Shown here piece after piece: positions 1-9,324 of a stretch of 64,000 nt of DNA. The stretch lies in contig NZ_AP024601.1 in NCBI RefSeq assembly GCF_018326425.1, positions 2,964,001 through 3,028,000 on the forward strand, written 5' to 3'. Each line of letters begins with the position of its first letter. Positions within the stretch are counted from its first letter, which is position 1. Both the position numbers and the translations under genes were made by a program. The notes below the pieces were generated by a model. The model saw only the letters and a list, made by a program, of their open reading frames with translations. It ran no database searches and was not told where the DNA came from. This stretch comes from Polycladomyces abyssicola. GTDB taxonomy: Bacteria > Bacillota > Bacilli > Thermoactinomycetales > JIR-001.

Positions 1-1673
1 TCGTTTCCTTTCCAAGTGGAGTAAAAGTACGGGGTTTCCGCGACGAATTCGGCAGCACAGGTATCCACCCATTTGTATGACGGAGACCATCCTTTTTGTT
101 GCAAGCGTGAGCGCACCTCATTTTCCGAAACACCCCACGTCCGTGCCAACCAGGAGTCGGCCACGCCCCATTCTTTGGCTTTTTTCAACAGATCGTCAGG
201 AACCGATTCCCAAGTGTGCTCCGCCAGTTTCCGTTCCAACTCCACCATCTGCTGCAGTTTGTGCAGGAAAAAGGGCGTAATGTTGGTGAACTGAAGCACC
301 TTTTCCACGCTCCAGCCGCGACGGAAGGCTTCCCCGATCAGGAACAAACGCCGGTCGTCAGCTTCCTCCAAGCCCCGTGCCAACGCTTCGTCGCTCCAGT
401 CGGCAAATTGAGGCAATACCAGCGCGTCCAATCCCATGTCCAATGAGCGGATCGCTTTGTACATGGCCGATTCCAAGTTGCGACCGAGCGCCATTACTTC
501 CCCGGTGGCCTTCATCTGTGTGCCGAGCTTGCGTTCCCCGTACGGGAATTTATCGAACGGCCAACGCGGCAATTTGACCACCACGTAATCCAGCGCCGGC
601 TCAAAGCTGGCAAACGTGTGGCCCGTCACAGGGTTGATACACTCGTCCAGGCGGTATCCCACCGCCAATTTGGCGGCGATGCGGGCGATCGGATACCCCG
701 TCGCCTTGGAAGCCAGCGCACTGGAGCGACTGACCCGCGGATTCACTTCGATGATGGCGTATTCCCCCGTCTCGGGATGAACGGCGAATTGGATGTTACA
801 CCCGCCGATCACGCCCAGGGCACGGATCACTTTGCACGCCACCGTCCGCAACTGTTGATACTGACGGTCGGTCAACGTTTGCGACGGGGCCACGACGATG
901 CTGTCCCCGGTGTGGATACCGACGGGGTCGATGTTTTCCATGTTGCACACGGTGATGCACGTATCAGCATGATCCCGCATCACTTCATATTCAATCTCTT
1001 TCCATCCCAAAATGCTCTGTTCCACGAGAATCTGGCGGATGGGGCTGGCCGTGAGGCCTTTGCGGGCGATCTCGCGCAGCTCCGTTTCATTCCGGGCGAT
1101 CCCGCCGCCGAACCCGCCCAAGGTGTAGGCCGGGCGGATGATGGCGGGGTAGCCGATTTCTCCGGCAAATGCCACCGCTTCCTCCACCGTCGACACGGTT
1201 TGGCTCCGGGGGACGGGTTCTCCGATATCCGCCATCATCTGCTTGAATGCTTCCCGATCCTCTCCTTTGATGATCGTCTCGATCGGCGTTCCGAGCAGAC
1301 GGACACCGTATTGCTCCAGTACCCCTTTCTCATGCAGGGCCACCGCCAGGTTGAGCCCCGTTTGCCCACCCATTGTGGCCAGCAATCCATCGGGCCGTTC
1401 CCGTTTGATAATCTCTGTCACCACATCGACGGTGAGCGGTTCCATGTAGATGACATCGGCCACATCCGGATCGGTCATCATCGTGGCCGGGTTGTTGTTG
1501 ATCAGGATGACGCGGATGCCCTCTTCCTTCAGTGCCAAACATGCCTGCGTACCGGAATAGTCGAATTCGGCGGCCTGACCGATCACGATCGGACCGGAGC
1601 CGATCACCAGCACGCTGCGAACGGGTTTTGGGTTTGGCACTGGTTGTTCCGGATTGACTGCATCAGCCGACAT
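1..1673 (-). CDS. carB: Carbamoyl-phosphate synthase large subunit, N-terminal part (runs off the window)
   Basis: ATP-dependent subunit that makes carbamoyl phosphate from bicarbonate and ammonia delivered by CarA. About 557 codons are visible before the left edge. The N-terminal region reads [20 protein letters not shown], followed by the ATP-grasp segments with [18 protein letters not shown] and [20 protein letters not shown], all diagnostic of CarB. The ATG at 1673 overlaps the last 11 bases of carA, as in translationally coupled carAB pairs. About 18 residues precede the usual start of the family's first strand, so a slightly later start is possible. Its place after argCJBD-carA makes this the arginine-linked synthase; in B. 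subtilis argF follows, outside this window here. Confidence 0.96.
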   Translation of the reverse strand, partial: MSADAVNPEQPVPNPKPVRSVLVIGSGPIVIGQAAEFDYSGTQACLALKEEGIRVILINNNPATMMTDPDVADVIYMEPLTVDVVTEIIKRERPDGLLATMGGQTGLNLAVALHEKGVLEQYGVRLLGTPIETIIKGEDREAFKQMMADIGEPVPRSQTVSTVEEAVAFAGEIGYPAIIRPAYTLGGFGGGIARNETELREIARKGLTASPIRQILVEQSILGWKEIEYEVMRDHADTCITVCNMENIDPVGIHTGDSIVVAPSQTLTDRQYQQLRTVACKVIRALGVIGGCNIQFAVHPETGEYAIIEVNPRVSRSSALASKATGYPIARIAAKLAVGYRLDECINPVTGHTFASFEPALDYVVVKLPRWPFDKFPYGERKLGTQMKATGEVMALGRNLESAMYKAIRSLDMGLDALVLPQFADWSDEALARGLEEADDRRLFLIGEAFRRGWSVEKVLQFTNITPFFLHKLQQMVELERKLAEHTWESVPDDLLKKAKEWGVADSWLARTWGVSENEVRSRLQQKGWSPSYKWVDTCAAEFVAETPYFYSTWKGN

Positions 1674-2733
1674 GGATCGTCACCTTCCTCTTCTGCTGTA
1701 CCGTCTCGATAAAACGTTGGAAGATTTCCGCAGCGTCTGACGGACCCGGATGTGCTTCAGGATGAAATTGCACACCCAGAATCGGATATTGCCGGTGGGC
1801 GATTCCCTCTACCGATCCGTCATGGATATGTCGGTGCGTCACCCGCCATTGGGCCGGGTCCAGCGATTCTTCACGCACCGCGTATCCGTGGTTTTGCGAC
1901 GTGATCCACACCCGTCCTGTTTCCAGTTCCTTGACAGGATGATTGCTTCCACGATGACCGAACGACAGACGTCCTGTGTCACCGCCCATCGCCAAGGCCA
2001 GCAACTGATGGCCCAGACAAATGCCCATCGTGGGTATCCTCTGGATGAACGGCACCCACTCGGACAAGTACGGCAACAATGCTTTCGGATCGCCGGGTCC
2101 GTTGGAAAAGAGCAACCCGTCGGGCTCCATCTTGGCCACCTCCGACGGAGACAGATGAAACGGTACCACGGTCACCCGGCAGCCCAGCTCCTGCAACGAC
2201 CGCAAAATGGAGGCTTTCGCCCCAAAGTCCACCAACACGATGTGGGGAGAGAAGGGTTCTCCGTCATAGGTCACGGGTTTGGCCACTGACACTTGACTCA
2301 CCCAGTGCAGGGAACAGGGATCGGGCCATTCTTCCACATGCGGATTCGGCACGGGGGAGATCACCCCGCGCACGCATTTCTTCTCACGGATGATCTTCAC
2401 CACCGTGCGCGTATCCACGCCGGCGATGCCGGTCACGCCGTAACGATGCAGCCATTCGCTTAACGAGGTGTCCGCCTGCTCGTATGCTTCACTCAAAATG
2501 ACACCGGCGCAATGCGGGCGGACACTCTCCTCCTCCCCCGGTACGATACCGTAATTGCCCAACAGCGGATAGGTAAACGTCACGATCTGCCCCGCATAGG
2601 ACGGATCGGTCAGCACCTCCTGGTAACCGGTCATTCCGGTGGTAAACACCACTTCTCCCAACACTTCCGACGGCTGCCCAATCCAAGTGCCTTCAAATAC
2701 GTCCCCCGTGTCCAACACCAGATACGCTTTCAC
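1663..2733 (-). CDS. carA: Carbamoyl-phosphate synthase small (glutaminase) subunit
   Basis: Glutamine amidotransferase that supplies ammonia to CarB. At 356 aa the length is normal. The N-terminal CPSase domain (about 1-130) is followed by a class-I glutaminase domain with the nucleophile Cys239 in MGICLGHQ and the His324/Glu326 pair in FHPE. The start is a GTG preceded by GGAGGTGG about 6 bases upstream. The gene starts 41 bases inside argD and ends inside carB, so argD-carA-carB are tightly coupled. Expression should follow the ARG-box promoter upstream of argC. Confidence 0.97.
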   Translation of the reverse strand: MKAYLVLDTGDVFEGTWIGQPSEVLGEVVFTTGMTGYQEVLTDPSYAGQIVTFTYPLLGNYGIVPGEEESVRPHCAGVILSEAYEQADTSLSEWLHRYGVTGIAGVDTRTVVKIIREKKCVRGVISPVPNPHVEEWPDPCSLHWVSQVSVAKPVTYDGEPFSPHIVLVDFGAKASILRSLQELGCRVTVVPFHLSPSEVAKMEPDGLLFSNGPGDPKALLPYLSEWVPFIQRIPTMGICLGHQLLALAMGGDTGRLSFGHRGSNHPVKELETGRVWITSQNHGYAVREESLDPAQWRVTHRHIHDGSVEGIAHRQYPILGVQFHPEAHPGPSDAAEIFQRFIETVQQKRKVTIHVG

Positions 2734-3895
2734 CCTTCTCCACCTCCTCCAATGCGGCTGTCAGAATATCCACTGCTTCCTCCAATTGGGTACGCTCCGT
2801 GACCAACGGCGGCAACAAACGAACCACTTGCGGTCCCGCAGGGCTCACCAGCAAACCGCGTTGACGAGCAGCCTCGATTACCTGAGCAACGGGTTGGTTC
2901 AACTCAATCCCGATCATCAGTCCCAACCCGCGCACTTCCACCACTCCCGGCCGACCCTCCAATTTTTCCTTCAAACGGGTGATCAGCCACGTGCCGTGTT
3001 CCGCCGCTCGGGACAACACATCCGATTGCTTCATCTCCGTGAGTACCGCCCTTGCAGCCGCCATCGCCAGCGGATTGCCACCAAACGTGGAAGCATGCGA
3101 ACCGGGTCCGAACACGCCCGCGTATTCAGCTTTGGCCAGCATCGCCCCGACTGGCATCCCGTTGCCCAATCCCTTGGCCAACGTCATGATATCCGGTACG
3201 ATGCCATAATGTTCGCAGGCAAACAGTTTACCGGTCCGTCCGATTCCGGTCTGCACTTCGTCTACCATCAGAAGCACACCCTTGTCGGCGCACAACCGGG
3301 CTAATCCCTCCACAAACGCCGGATCGGCGGGTCGGACGCCTCCTTCACCCTGCACAAGTTCCAGAAACACCCCGGCCACATCTGGGGTCAATGCCTCTTC
3401 TACAGATCCCAAGTCGTTATAAGTGGCGTAAACGAAGCCTTCCGGCAAGGGATCAAATCCTGTTTTTACCTTGTCCTGACCTGTCGCCGTCAATGTGGCC
3501 AGTGTTCGTCCGTGAAAGGATTTTCGGAACGTCAGGATGATGGGACGTTCGATTCCCCGTTTTTCACGAGCGTATTTCCGCGCCAGTTTGATGGCCGCTT
3601 CGTTGGCCTCCGCTCCGCTGTTGCAGAAAAATACCGCCCCCAGTCCGCTGGCTTGCACCAGCAAATCCGCCACCTGTTCCTGCAACGGAATGTGAAACAG
3701 GTTGGACACATGCCACAGTTGCCTCAGCTGGGCTTCCACCGCCGTCGTCACGGCCGTGTGGCAATGCCCCAGGTTACACACGCCCAATCCCGAAGTGAAA
3801 TCCAGATAACGCTTGCCGTCTTCATCCAGCAGGATACTGCCGCTGCCGCTCGCCACGCGGACCGGAACCCGCGTGTAGGTCGGAAACAGAGCCAC
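2693..3895 (-). CDS. argD: Acetylornithine aminotransferase
   Basis: PLP-dependent class-III aminotransferase that converts N-acetylglutamate semialdehyde to N-acetylornithine. The 400 aa protein has the expected substrate/cofactor loops (NSGAEANE, SFHGRT, VDEVQTGIGR) and the PLP lysine at residue 241 in LAKGLGNGMP. The start is a GTG with an AAGGGAG ribosome binding site. It begins within the apparent C-terminal extension of argB (74-base overlap) and ends within carA, consistent with a single polycistronic message. Confidence 0.96.
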   Translation of the reverse strand: MALFPTYTRVPVRVASGSGSILLDEDGKRYLDFTSGLGVCNLGHCHTAVTTAVEAQLRQLWHVSNLFHIPLQEQVADLLVQASGLGAVFFCNSGAEANEAAIKLARKYAREKRGIERPIILTFRKSFHGRTLATLTATGQDKVKTGFDPLPEGFVYATYNDLGSVEEALTPDVAGVFLELVQGEGGVRPADPAFVEGLARLCADKGVLLMVDEVQTGIGRTGKLFACEHYGIVPDIMTLAKGLGNGMPVGAMLAKAEYAGVFGPGSHASTFGGNPLAMAAARAVLTEMKQSDVLSRAAEHGTWLITRLKEKLEGRPGVVEVRGLGLMIGIELNQPVAQVIEAARQRGLLVSPAGPQVVRLLPPLVTERTQLEEAVDILTAALEEVEKGESVSGVGHGGRI

Positions 3896-4694
3896 GGTTT
3901 CTCACCACTCCCTTTACAATGCTGGTGCCTGCAAACACCGCTTGTTTACCATCTTTCAACTTCTGCGGAGCGCGTCCGTCGACGATCATCACTCGTTCCA
4001 CTTCACCGCCCAAGCACCGCATCCCGGCTGTCACTTTCGGGATCATACCGCCGGCGATCGTGCCGTCAGCGATCATGTCGTCGATCTGCTCAGGTGTGAC
4101 GTGCCGCAGCACGCGCTTCTCCCCGTTTTCCACCTTCCAGATGCCGGGGACGTCGGTCACCAGCGCCAAGGTGTGTGCCTTCAGCGCCTGTGCAATCGCC
4201 CCCGCCGCGTGATCGGCGTTAACGTTGTAATGTTGACCGGTTGCATCCACACCCAGCGATGCGACAACGGGCAACCATCCTTGATCCAGCAGCCCCTGCA
4301 ACATGATCGGATTCACCTCCGTCACGTCGCCCACATAACCAAAGGAGGGATCGCGTTGTTTCACCCGGATCAGCTCACCATCGATCCCGCTGATTCCGAT
4401 CGCCCGTGCACCGGCTTGCGTGAACTGGGTAACCAAATGTTTGTTGATTACACCGGCCAATACCATCTCGACCACTTCCAATGTGTCAGCGTCCGTAACG
4501 CGCAAGCCATCAACAAAGCGGGGCGTAATTCCGGCTTTCTCCAGCCAGCGGTTGATCCAGGGACCCCCTCCGTGTACGATGACGGGCTGCCACCCCCGCT
4601 CCAAGAGAGAGACACAGGTGGAAAAAAACGATGGATGAAGCAGATCCATCAAACTGCCGCCGATTTTGATAACCATGATGTTGCGGGTAACCAT
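3822..4694 (-). CDS. argB: Acetylglutamate kinase
   Basis: Amino-acid kinase that phosphorylates N-acetylglutamate. The N-terminus MVIKIGGS, the HGGGP loop and the C-terminal AGGMIPKV segment are family hallmarks. The reading frame is open further upstream, but the ATG at 4694 gives the correct N-terminus and follows GGAGAGG, so the 290-aa form is preferred. The usual protein ends near GTSIVK. Here about 30 further residues run into argD, which is either a lineage-specific tail or a late frameshift. It lies 134 bases after argJ, with an ARG-box-like site in that gap. Confidence 0.94.
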   Translation of the reverse strand: MVTRNIMVIKIGGSLMDLLHPSFFSTCVSLLERGWQPVIVHGGGPWINRWLEKAGITPRFVDGLRVTDADTLEVVEMVLAGVINKHLVTQFTQAGARAIGISGIDGELIRVKQRDPSFGYVGDVTEVNPIMLQGLLDQGWLPVVASLGVDATGQHYNVNADHAAGAIAQALKAHTLALVTDVPGIWKVENGEKRVLRHVTPEQIDDMIADGTIAGGMIPKVTAGMRCLGGEVERVMIVDGRAPQKLKDGKQAVFAGTSIVKGVVRNRGSVSDLHAGSGPRGERQRQYPAG

Positions 4695-4736
4695 GTCGCC
4701 TCTCTCCTCTCCGGTCTGTATATAAAAACACCTTTC

Positions 4737-4750
4737 TGTATAAATATGCA
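4737..4750 (-). promoter_or_regulatory. ARG-box-like operator between argJ and argB
   Basis: On the minus strand the 14 bases TGCATATTTATACA match the arginine repressor half-palindrome pattern TGAATWWWWATTCA at 12 of 14 positions. The site lies in the 134-base gap between argJ and argB, about 45 bases before the argB start. It could be an auxiliary ArgR/AhrC site for DNA looping with the argC operator. This is inference from the motif only. Confidence 0.4.
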
Positions 4751-4828
4751 AGCCAACCAGAAAATCAGCACCCGCCCGGAGCATTTTTGTCAGCTTCGCT
4801 CTGGGACATCGGATGCCAACAGGAGACA

Positions 4829-6094
4829 TCATGTTCTGTAACAAGCATTGATGCGCACGTACTCGTACGTCAGGTCGCATCCCCATGCGGTCGCCTCAAA
4901 CTCACCTTGATGCAAGTCGACATGGAATTTCACCATGTCACGGCTCAAGACCGATTGGGCTGCTTCTTCATCGAACGTGACGGGCAAACCGTTTTTCACC
5001 ACTGGAATCTCTCCGATTTTTACGTCCACTGAAGTAGGATCAATCAACGGCGCGCCGTATCCGATTGCGCAGAGAATCCGTCCCCAGTTGGGGTCGGCAC
5101 CGAATACCGCTGCTTTGACCAGATTGGAGCCCACCACCGCCTTGGCCGATTGCCGTGCCGTCTCCTGCGTAGGTGCACCACTGACAGTCACCTCCACCAG
5201 CTTGGTCGCTCCTTCCCCATCCCGTGCAATCATCTGTGCCAAACGACGACATACATAAGCGAAACCAGAGCGGAACGCTGGCCAATCCGGATGATCCGGC
5301 TGAAGGGCGGTGGTGTGTGCAGCCAATCCGCTTGCCATCGCGACCACCATGTCATTGGTGCTGCAATCGCCATCGACGGTAATCATGTTGAATGTCTCAT
5401 CCGTCACTTCTCTCAGCAGTCCCCTCAATACCGCCGGTTCGATCACCGCGTCCGTTGTAAGAAACGCCAGCATGGTGGCCATATTGGGATGAATCATGCC
5501 TGATCCTTTGGCGACACCGGCGATTCTCACTTCCTGACCTTCGACCGCGACGACCACTTCCACGGCTTTGGTGCAAGTGTCAGTGGTCAAGATGGCCTGG
5601 GCGAAATCGTCGTGACCGCTGTCTCTTACCTGGTCCATTTGCTCTCGCAATGCACGAAGCCCTGCTGAAATCCGGTCCATCGGCAGCAACTCGCCGATCA
5701 CCCCGGTGGAAGCGACCCCCACCAAATGCTCCGAGATCCCGAACAGTTCCGCCGTTTCCCTGCGCATCCGATACGCATCCGCTTCCCCCTGCGGACCGGT
5801 GCAAGCATTGGCATTGCCGCTGTTGACCAGCATTACTTGGAGGTGATCCTCTTTTTCCAAGCTCTCGCGCGTCACTTTCAACGGCGCCGCCTGAAAGGCG
5901 TTCATCGTGTACACGGCAGCGGCGGAAGCGGGAACCTCACAGACGATCCAACCGAGATCTTTCCGTTTCCGTTTGATGCCACAGTGCAAACCTGCTGCGT
6001 AAAACCCTTTGGGCGAATGAATCCGTGGATGCTCCACCACTGAAAACGCGTCAATCGCCGTTTGTTGCAGCTGGGCCACGTCCGTTCCGCTCAT
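4829..6094 (-). CDS. argJ: Bifunctional glutamate N-acetyltransferase / ornithine acetyltransferase
   Basis: Recycles the acetyl group in arginine synthesis by moving it from acetylornithine to glutamate; the bifunctional type also uses acetyl-CoA. The 421-aa precursor carries the self-cleavage motif MIHPNMATML, with Thr207 as the new N-terminal nucleophile of the beta chain. The chain ends with the conserved DLTYEYVRINA segment. No separate argA or argE is needed. It starts 40 bases after argC behind AAGGGGAG. Confidence 0.96.
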   Translation of the reverse strand: MSGTDVAQLQQTAIDAFSVVEHPRIHSPKGFYAAGLHCGIKRKRKDLGWIVCEVPASAAAVYTMNAFQAAPLKVTRESLEKEDHLQVMLVNSGNANACTGPQGEADAYRMRRETAELFGISEHLVGVASTGVIGELLPMDRISAGLRALREQMDQVRDSGHDDFAQAILTTDTCTKAVEVVVAVEGQEVRIAGVAKGSGMIHPNMATMLAFLTTDAVIEPAVLRGLLREVTDETFNMITVDGDCSTNDMVVAMASGLAAHTTALQPDHPDWPAFRSGFAYVCRRLAQMIARDGEGATKLVEVTVSGAPTQETARQSAKAVVGSNLVKAAVFGADPNWGRILCAIGYGAPLIDPTSVDVKIGEIPVVKNGLPVTFDEEAAQSVLSRDMVKFHVDLHQGEFEATAWGCDLTYEYVRINACYRT

Positions 6095-6134
6095 CTTCTG
6101 TTTCTCCCCTTTTTCTCATCGTGTTCCGTCTCTA

Positions 6135-7169
6135 TCACGGATACAACGGTAATCCTTCCAAGCCCGCCGTTTCCGGCCATCCCATCCGGATATTCAGATT
6201 TTGGACCGCCTGACCTGCCGCTCCTTTCATCAAATTGTCGATCACGGCGACGGCGGTGACGGTTCCCGTCCGTTCGTCCACATGCCATCCCAGATCGCAG
6301 TAGTTGCTGCCACGCACGTGCTTGGTCTGTGGCCATTCTCCTTCTGGTTTCAGCCGAACAAATGGGGTGTTTTCATAGTACGACCGATAGCAGTCAGCCA
6401 CATCGTGACCGGTCACGCCCGGCTTTGCTTGGGCGTATACGTTGGTCAAGATCCCGCGGTTCATTGGTATCAGATGCGGCGTGAACAGGATTTTCACTGG
6501 CTCGCCCGATTCCGCTTCCGCAAACCGCTCCAACTCGGGTGTATGCTGATGTACTCCGATTTTGTATGGGTACAGATTTTCGTTCACTTCGCAGTACAAT
6601 TTGGATTCACTTAATCCTCGTCCCGCTCCGGATACACCTGATTTGGCGTCCACCACCAGCGGAGAAGTTTGGATGAGTCCCTCTTTCAATAATGGCAAAA
6701 CCGCCAGTAACGTAGCTGTCGGATAACATCCTGGGTTGGCGATCAACGTCGCTTGGGCGACTTGTTCTCCGTACCATTCACTCAACCCGTACACCGCCCG
6801 TTCCATCCATTCGACCGGCGCGGGTTCACGTTGGTACCACTGTTGATAGGTGTCAGGGTTCCCCAATCGAAAATCCCCGGAAAGATCGATGACGATCTTC
6901 CCTCTCTCCAAAAAAGTAGGCGCCCATTTGCCGCTGACGCCCGGAGGCGTGGCAAAAAAGATCACGTCCCCCACTTCCGCGATACCGTCTACATCCATTT
7001 CTTCCAAGGTGAACGTGAGGTGCGCCGCGTGTGGGTACACTTCCCCAAGCGGTTTTCCCGCCGAGGAAGATGATACCATCGCGCCGATCTCGGCATTTGG
7101 GTGCCCCTGCAACAATCGGATCAATTCGATGCCACCATAACCGGTCGATCCGATTACAACTGCTTTCAC
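6135..7169 (-). CDS. argC: N-acetyl-gamma-glutamyl-phosphate reductase
   Basis: NADPH-dependent reductase for the third step of arginine synthesis and the first gene of this operon. The 344-aa protein has an N-terminal dinucleotide-binding loop (GSTGYGG, residues 7-13) and the catalytic Cys148 in IANPGCYPTAT. The later segment HQHTPE supplies the catalytic-site histidine region. It is preceded by a strong promoter with an overlapping ARG box. Confidence 0.97.
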   Translation of the reverse strand: MKAVVIGSTGYGGIELIRLLQGHPNAEIGAMVSSSSAGKPLGEVYPHAAHLTFTLEEMDVDGIAEVGDVIFFATPPGVSGKWAPTFLERGKIVIDLSGDFRLGNPDTYQQWYQREPAPVEWMERAVYGLSEWYGEQVAQATLIANPGCYPTATLLAVLPLLKEGLIQTSPLVVDAKSGVSGAGRGLSESKLYCEVNENLYPYKIGVHQHTPELERFAEAESGEPVKILFTPHLIPMNRGILTNVYAQAKPGVTGHDVADCYRSYYENTPFVRLKPEGEWPQTKHVRGSNYCDLGWHVDERTGTVTAVAVIDNLMKGAAGQAVQNLNIRMGWPETAGLEGLPLYP

Positions 7170-7207
7170 TGGATACGCTACCTCCTCGCGCGGCCGAAGT
7201 TTGTATC

Positions 7208-7236
7208 ATTATACGGCCATATTCATATTTATTCAA
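7208..7236 (-). promoter_or_regulatory. argC operon promoter with overlapping ARG box
   Basis: Read on the minus strand there is a TTGAAT -35 box (7231-7236), a 17-base spacer and a perfect TATAAT -10 box (7208-7213), about 38 bases before argC. The bases TGAATAAATATGAA, inside the -35 and spacer, match the ArgR/AhrC operator pattern at 12 of 14 positions. Arginine-bound repressor would therefore block polymerase binding. Confidence 0.75.
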
Positions 7237-7257
7237 CCCCCTTTTTTCATTTCGACA

Positions 7258-7290
7258 CAAAAAAAATCGCCCCTGTTTGGAGGGACGATT
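7258..7290 (-). terminator. Rho-independent terminator upstream of the arg promoter
   Basis: Ten-base arms (7265-7274 and 7281-7290, one mismatch) with a 6-base loop are followed on the minus strand by a run of eight T. It isolates the arg promoter from transcription of the genes at 7316-8233. Confidence 0.8.
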
Positions 7291-7315
7291 GCAAGACTTC
7301 TAATTGAGATTGATT

Positions 7316-7450
7316 TCACTGTGCCCGCAAGTGATTCGGCTCTTTGGTATAGTTGGAGTTTCGGGAGTCCGTTTTTCCTTGCGGCTGTTCCATCAGGTTT
7401 TTTCGATCCTCAGACTCTTCCGTCACACGCTTTCCACGTTGTTCGGCCAA
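7316..7450 (-). CDS. Possible small hydrophilic protein (44 aa), function unknown
   Basis: A 44-codon frame with a TTG start at 7450 lies behind GAGGGGGTG at good spacing, and it ends 26 bases before a strong terminator. The product is very hydrophilic, rich in Asn, Glu, Lys and Arg, and has no Cys or Trp. This is reminiscent in style of minor small acid-soluble spore proteins, but I cannot assign a family. An upstream ATG at 7498 in the same frame lacks a ribosome binding site. The gene is plausible because of its signal and terminator context, but it is unproven. Confidence 0.4.
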   Translation of the reverse strand: MAEQRGKRVTEESEDRKNLMEQPQGKTDSRNSNYTKEPNHLRAQ

Positions 7451-7609
7451 TGGTCTCACCCCCTCGTTATCATCAGGGTGCAACCCATTGACCGTCATTA
7501 TACGTAACGACCGAGACTACCGGCTATCAGGTGTGTCTGATTATGTCGTCAAAAACGCCACTCGTGGGAAAATGTTTTCCCTTCTCTTTAATGACCCCAT
7601 TCACCATGA

Positions 7610-8233
7610 TTATTTCTTCCGCTTGTTTCTGGGCGGCAATGTTGACTCGGAATCAAACGGATTGCCTGATTTGGCGGCAGGATCCTTTTCCTTCAACCAT
7701 GAAGGCTTGAACGGGATTTTGGCTGGTTCCTGTTCGTTTTCTTCCTGCTCTCCTGACTCTTCCTCCCCCTCCCATTCCTCCGTCTCCTGTTCTTTTTGCC
7801 GTTTGATTTCCGGATCAACCAACACATGATCCGACTTGTCCTTTTCTTCTTTATAGGACGGTGGTTCCCAATTGACCTCTTCTTCCGGCTCTTCGTCTTT
7901 CTTCCCTTTTTTCAACCAACCCAATAGGCCGCGTTTTTCTTCCTCTTCCTCATCAAATTTGGGACGGTAACGCGGCTCCAGTTCTTTCAACTCTTTTCGT
8001 TTTTGCTCTTCACGCTTGGCCCGGCGTTCCAGAATGGAAAACTCGGTGAAATCGATGTCCTCCGAATCACGCTGAAACATGCGCTCCAGCTCTTCCACTT
8101 CCTTGCCACGTACTTTGGACAACCAGATTGATCCCACTACCGCACCGATAATCACCACAGCGAGAATAATCCAAACATATACGGGGATCAAGCTAAAAAC
8201 CCCCTCCAACAGCATGGCATGCAACCATACCAT
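7610..8233 (-). CDS. Membrane-anchored, highly charged protein of unknown function
   Basis: The 207-residue product has one hydrophobic segment near the N-terminus (about residues 12-38) followed by a long, strongly charged cytoplasmic or extracytoplasmic tail rich in Glu and Lys, with several EEEEE/KKGKK stretches and likely coiled-coil character. It has no enzymatic motif that I recognise. The ATG at 8233 follows GGGAGGTG; a TTG one codon upstream is also possible. It appears to form a short transcription unit with the small frame at 7316-7450, ending at the terminator before the arg operon. The low-complexity tail suggests a scaffold or adaptor role, but this is speculation. Confidence 0.75.
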   Translation of the reverse strand: MVWLHAMLLEGVFSLIPVYVWIILAVVIIGAVVGSIWLSKVRGKEVEELERMFQRDSEDIDFTEFSILERRAKREEQKRKELKELEPRYRPKFDEEEEEKRGLLGWLKKGKKDEEPEEEVNWEPPSYKEEKDKSDHVLVDPEIKRQKEQETEEWEGEEESGEQEENEQEPAKIPFKPSWLKEKDPAAKSGNPFDSESTLPPRNKRKK

Positions 8234-8413
8234 CAATGTTACACCTCCCTGAAAATGAACGCACTTTGCTCACGATTGGTGTCAGTCGGTTTGTGAACAC
8301 CATCGTTTCCCGCCGTCCCCATACAGAAAAGTTGTAGCAATCCCCGCATCTTTTGTCAAATCCGCCCCGTTTTTAAATCGACGCGACGGATGGTTATTTC
8401 CCGGGAAACGACA

Positions 8414-8438
8414 ACTGCCGGTTAATCCAACCGGCAGT
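8414..8438 (-). terminator. Hairpin after the enoyl-CoA hydratase gene
   Basis: Perfect 10-base arms (ACTGCCGGTT and its complement) with a 5-base loop lie 8 bases after the stop codon. The minus-strand tail is only moderately T-rich, so it may terminate weakly. Confidence 0.6.
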
Positions 8439-8445
8439 CGACACA

Positions 8446-9231
8446 TTATTTCCCTTGAAATTCCGGTTTCCGTTTTTGAAGAAAAGCATCCATTCCTTCC
8501 AGGCGATCCCGGGTATCGAAAGTCAGACCAAAACAAACCGCCTCCAACTGCAAGCCGGATTGCAAATCCGTCTCCGCTCCTTGATTGATTGTTCGTTTGA
8601 TGTATTTCATGGCAATGGGCGCCTTTTTGGCAAGCACTTCCGCCAGCCGCTTCGCCTCGTCCAGCAACTTGTCGGGCGACGTCACTTTTTGTACCAATCC
8701 CAAACGATATGCCTCAGCGGCAGAAATCATTTCCCCGGTCAAACACCAGTATTTCGCGGTCGCCTTCCCAACCAACCGCGCCAATCGCTGGGTTCCGCCA
8801 AATCCCGGAATCACGCCCAGATTCACTTCCGGTAGACCGAACTTGGCATTTTCCGACGCGATCAAAATATCACCGCTCATCGCCAACTCGCACCCGCCAC
8901 CCAAGGCGAAACCGTTGACGGCCATAATCACCGGCTTGTCCAGCTCTTCAATTTTGCTGAAGAGCGCCTGCCCCTTTGCGGCCAACCGTTGTGCTTCGTC
9001 AGCCGATTCGATTTGCCTCAGCTCGCTTATGTCGGCCCCCGCAACGAAAGCTTTTTCTCCCGCTCCTGTTATGATCAAACAGCGCACGTCTTCATTTTGC
9101 GCCACCCAATCGACCGCATCGGACAATTCCTCCAACGTTTCACGATTGAGCGCATTGAGCACCTGCGGCCGCTGAATGGTCAAAAGTGCCCATCCGTTTC
9201 CTTGTTCCAGCACAATATTGTTCCATTCCAC
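8446..9231 (-). CDS. Enoyl-CoA hydratase / crotonase family
   Basis: Hydrates trans-2-enoyl-CoA, most likely in fatty-acid or butyryl/crotonyl-CoA metabolism. The 261-aa protein has the crotonase fold signatures: the oxyanion-hole segments FVAGADI and NGFALGGGCELA, and both catalytic glutamates of true hydratases, Glu115 and Glu135 (LPEVNLGVIPGFGGTQRL). The GTG start follows AGGAGGTG. It appears to be monocistronic, so the exact substrate cannot be read from context; 3-hydroxybutyryl-CoA dehydratase is an equally good name. Confidence 0.9.
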   Translation of the reverse strand: MEWNNIVLEQGNGWALLTIQRPQVLNALNRETLEELSDAVDWVAQNEDVRCLIITGAGEKAFVAGADISELRQIESADEAQRLAAKGQALFSKIEELDKPVIMAVNGFALGGGCELAMSGDILIASENAKFGLPEVNLGVIPGFGGTQRLARLVGKATAKYWCLTGEMISAAEAYRLGLVQKVTSPDKLLDEAKRLAEVLAKKAPIAMKYIKRTINQGAETDLQSGLQLEAVCFGLTFDTRDRLEGMDAFLQKRKPEFQGK

Positions 9232-9324
9232 GCTGCAACACCTCCTGGTTCGTCATCTGGATCCATGTCTGGATATGAATTCGTTGTCGAATGGTGCACT
9301 TCCTTCCCATCCGATTGATCCATC

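Noticed and set aside
618-1712. Long open frame (about 364 codons) on the plus strand opposite carB
   Set aside because: It mirrors the codon structure of carB, has no family motif and lacks a ribosome binding site. Similar long antisense frames occur opposite secA (18976-20400), metK (29186-30697) and gabD (40653-42074).
7430-7500. T-box leader for the arg operon
   Set aside because: The stretch GGTCTCACCCC is only vaguely like the complement of the T-box consensus, and the arg promoter lies downstream of the terminator, so this RNA would not lead into argC.
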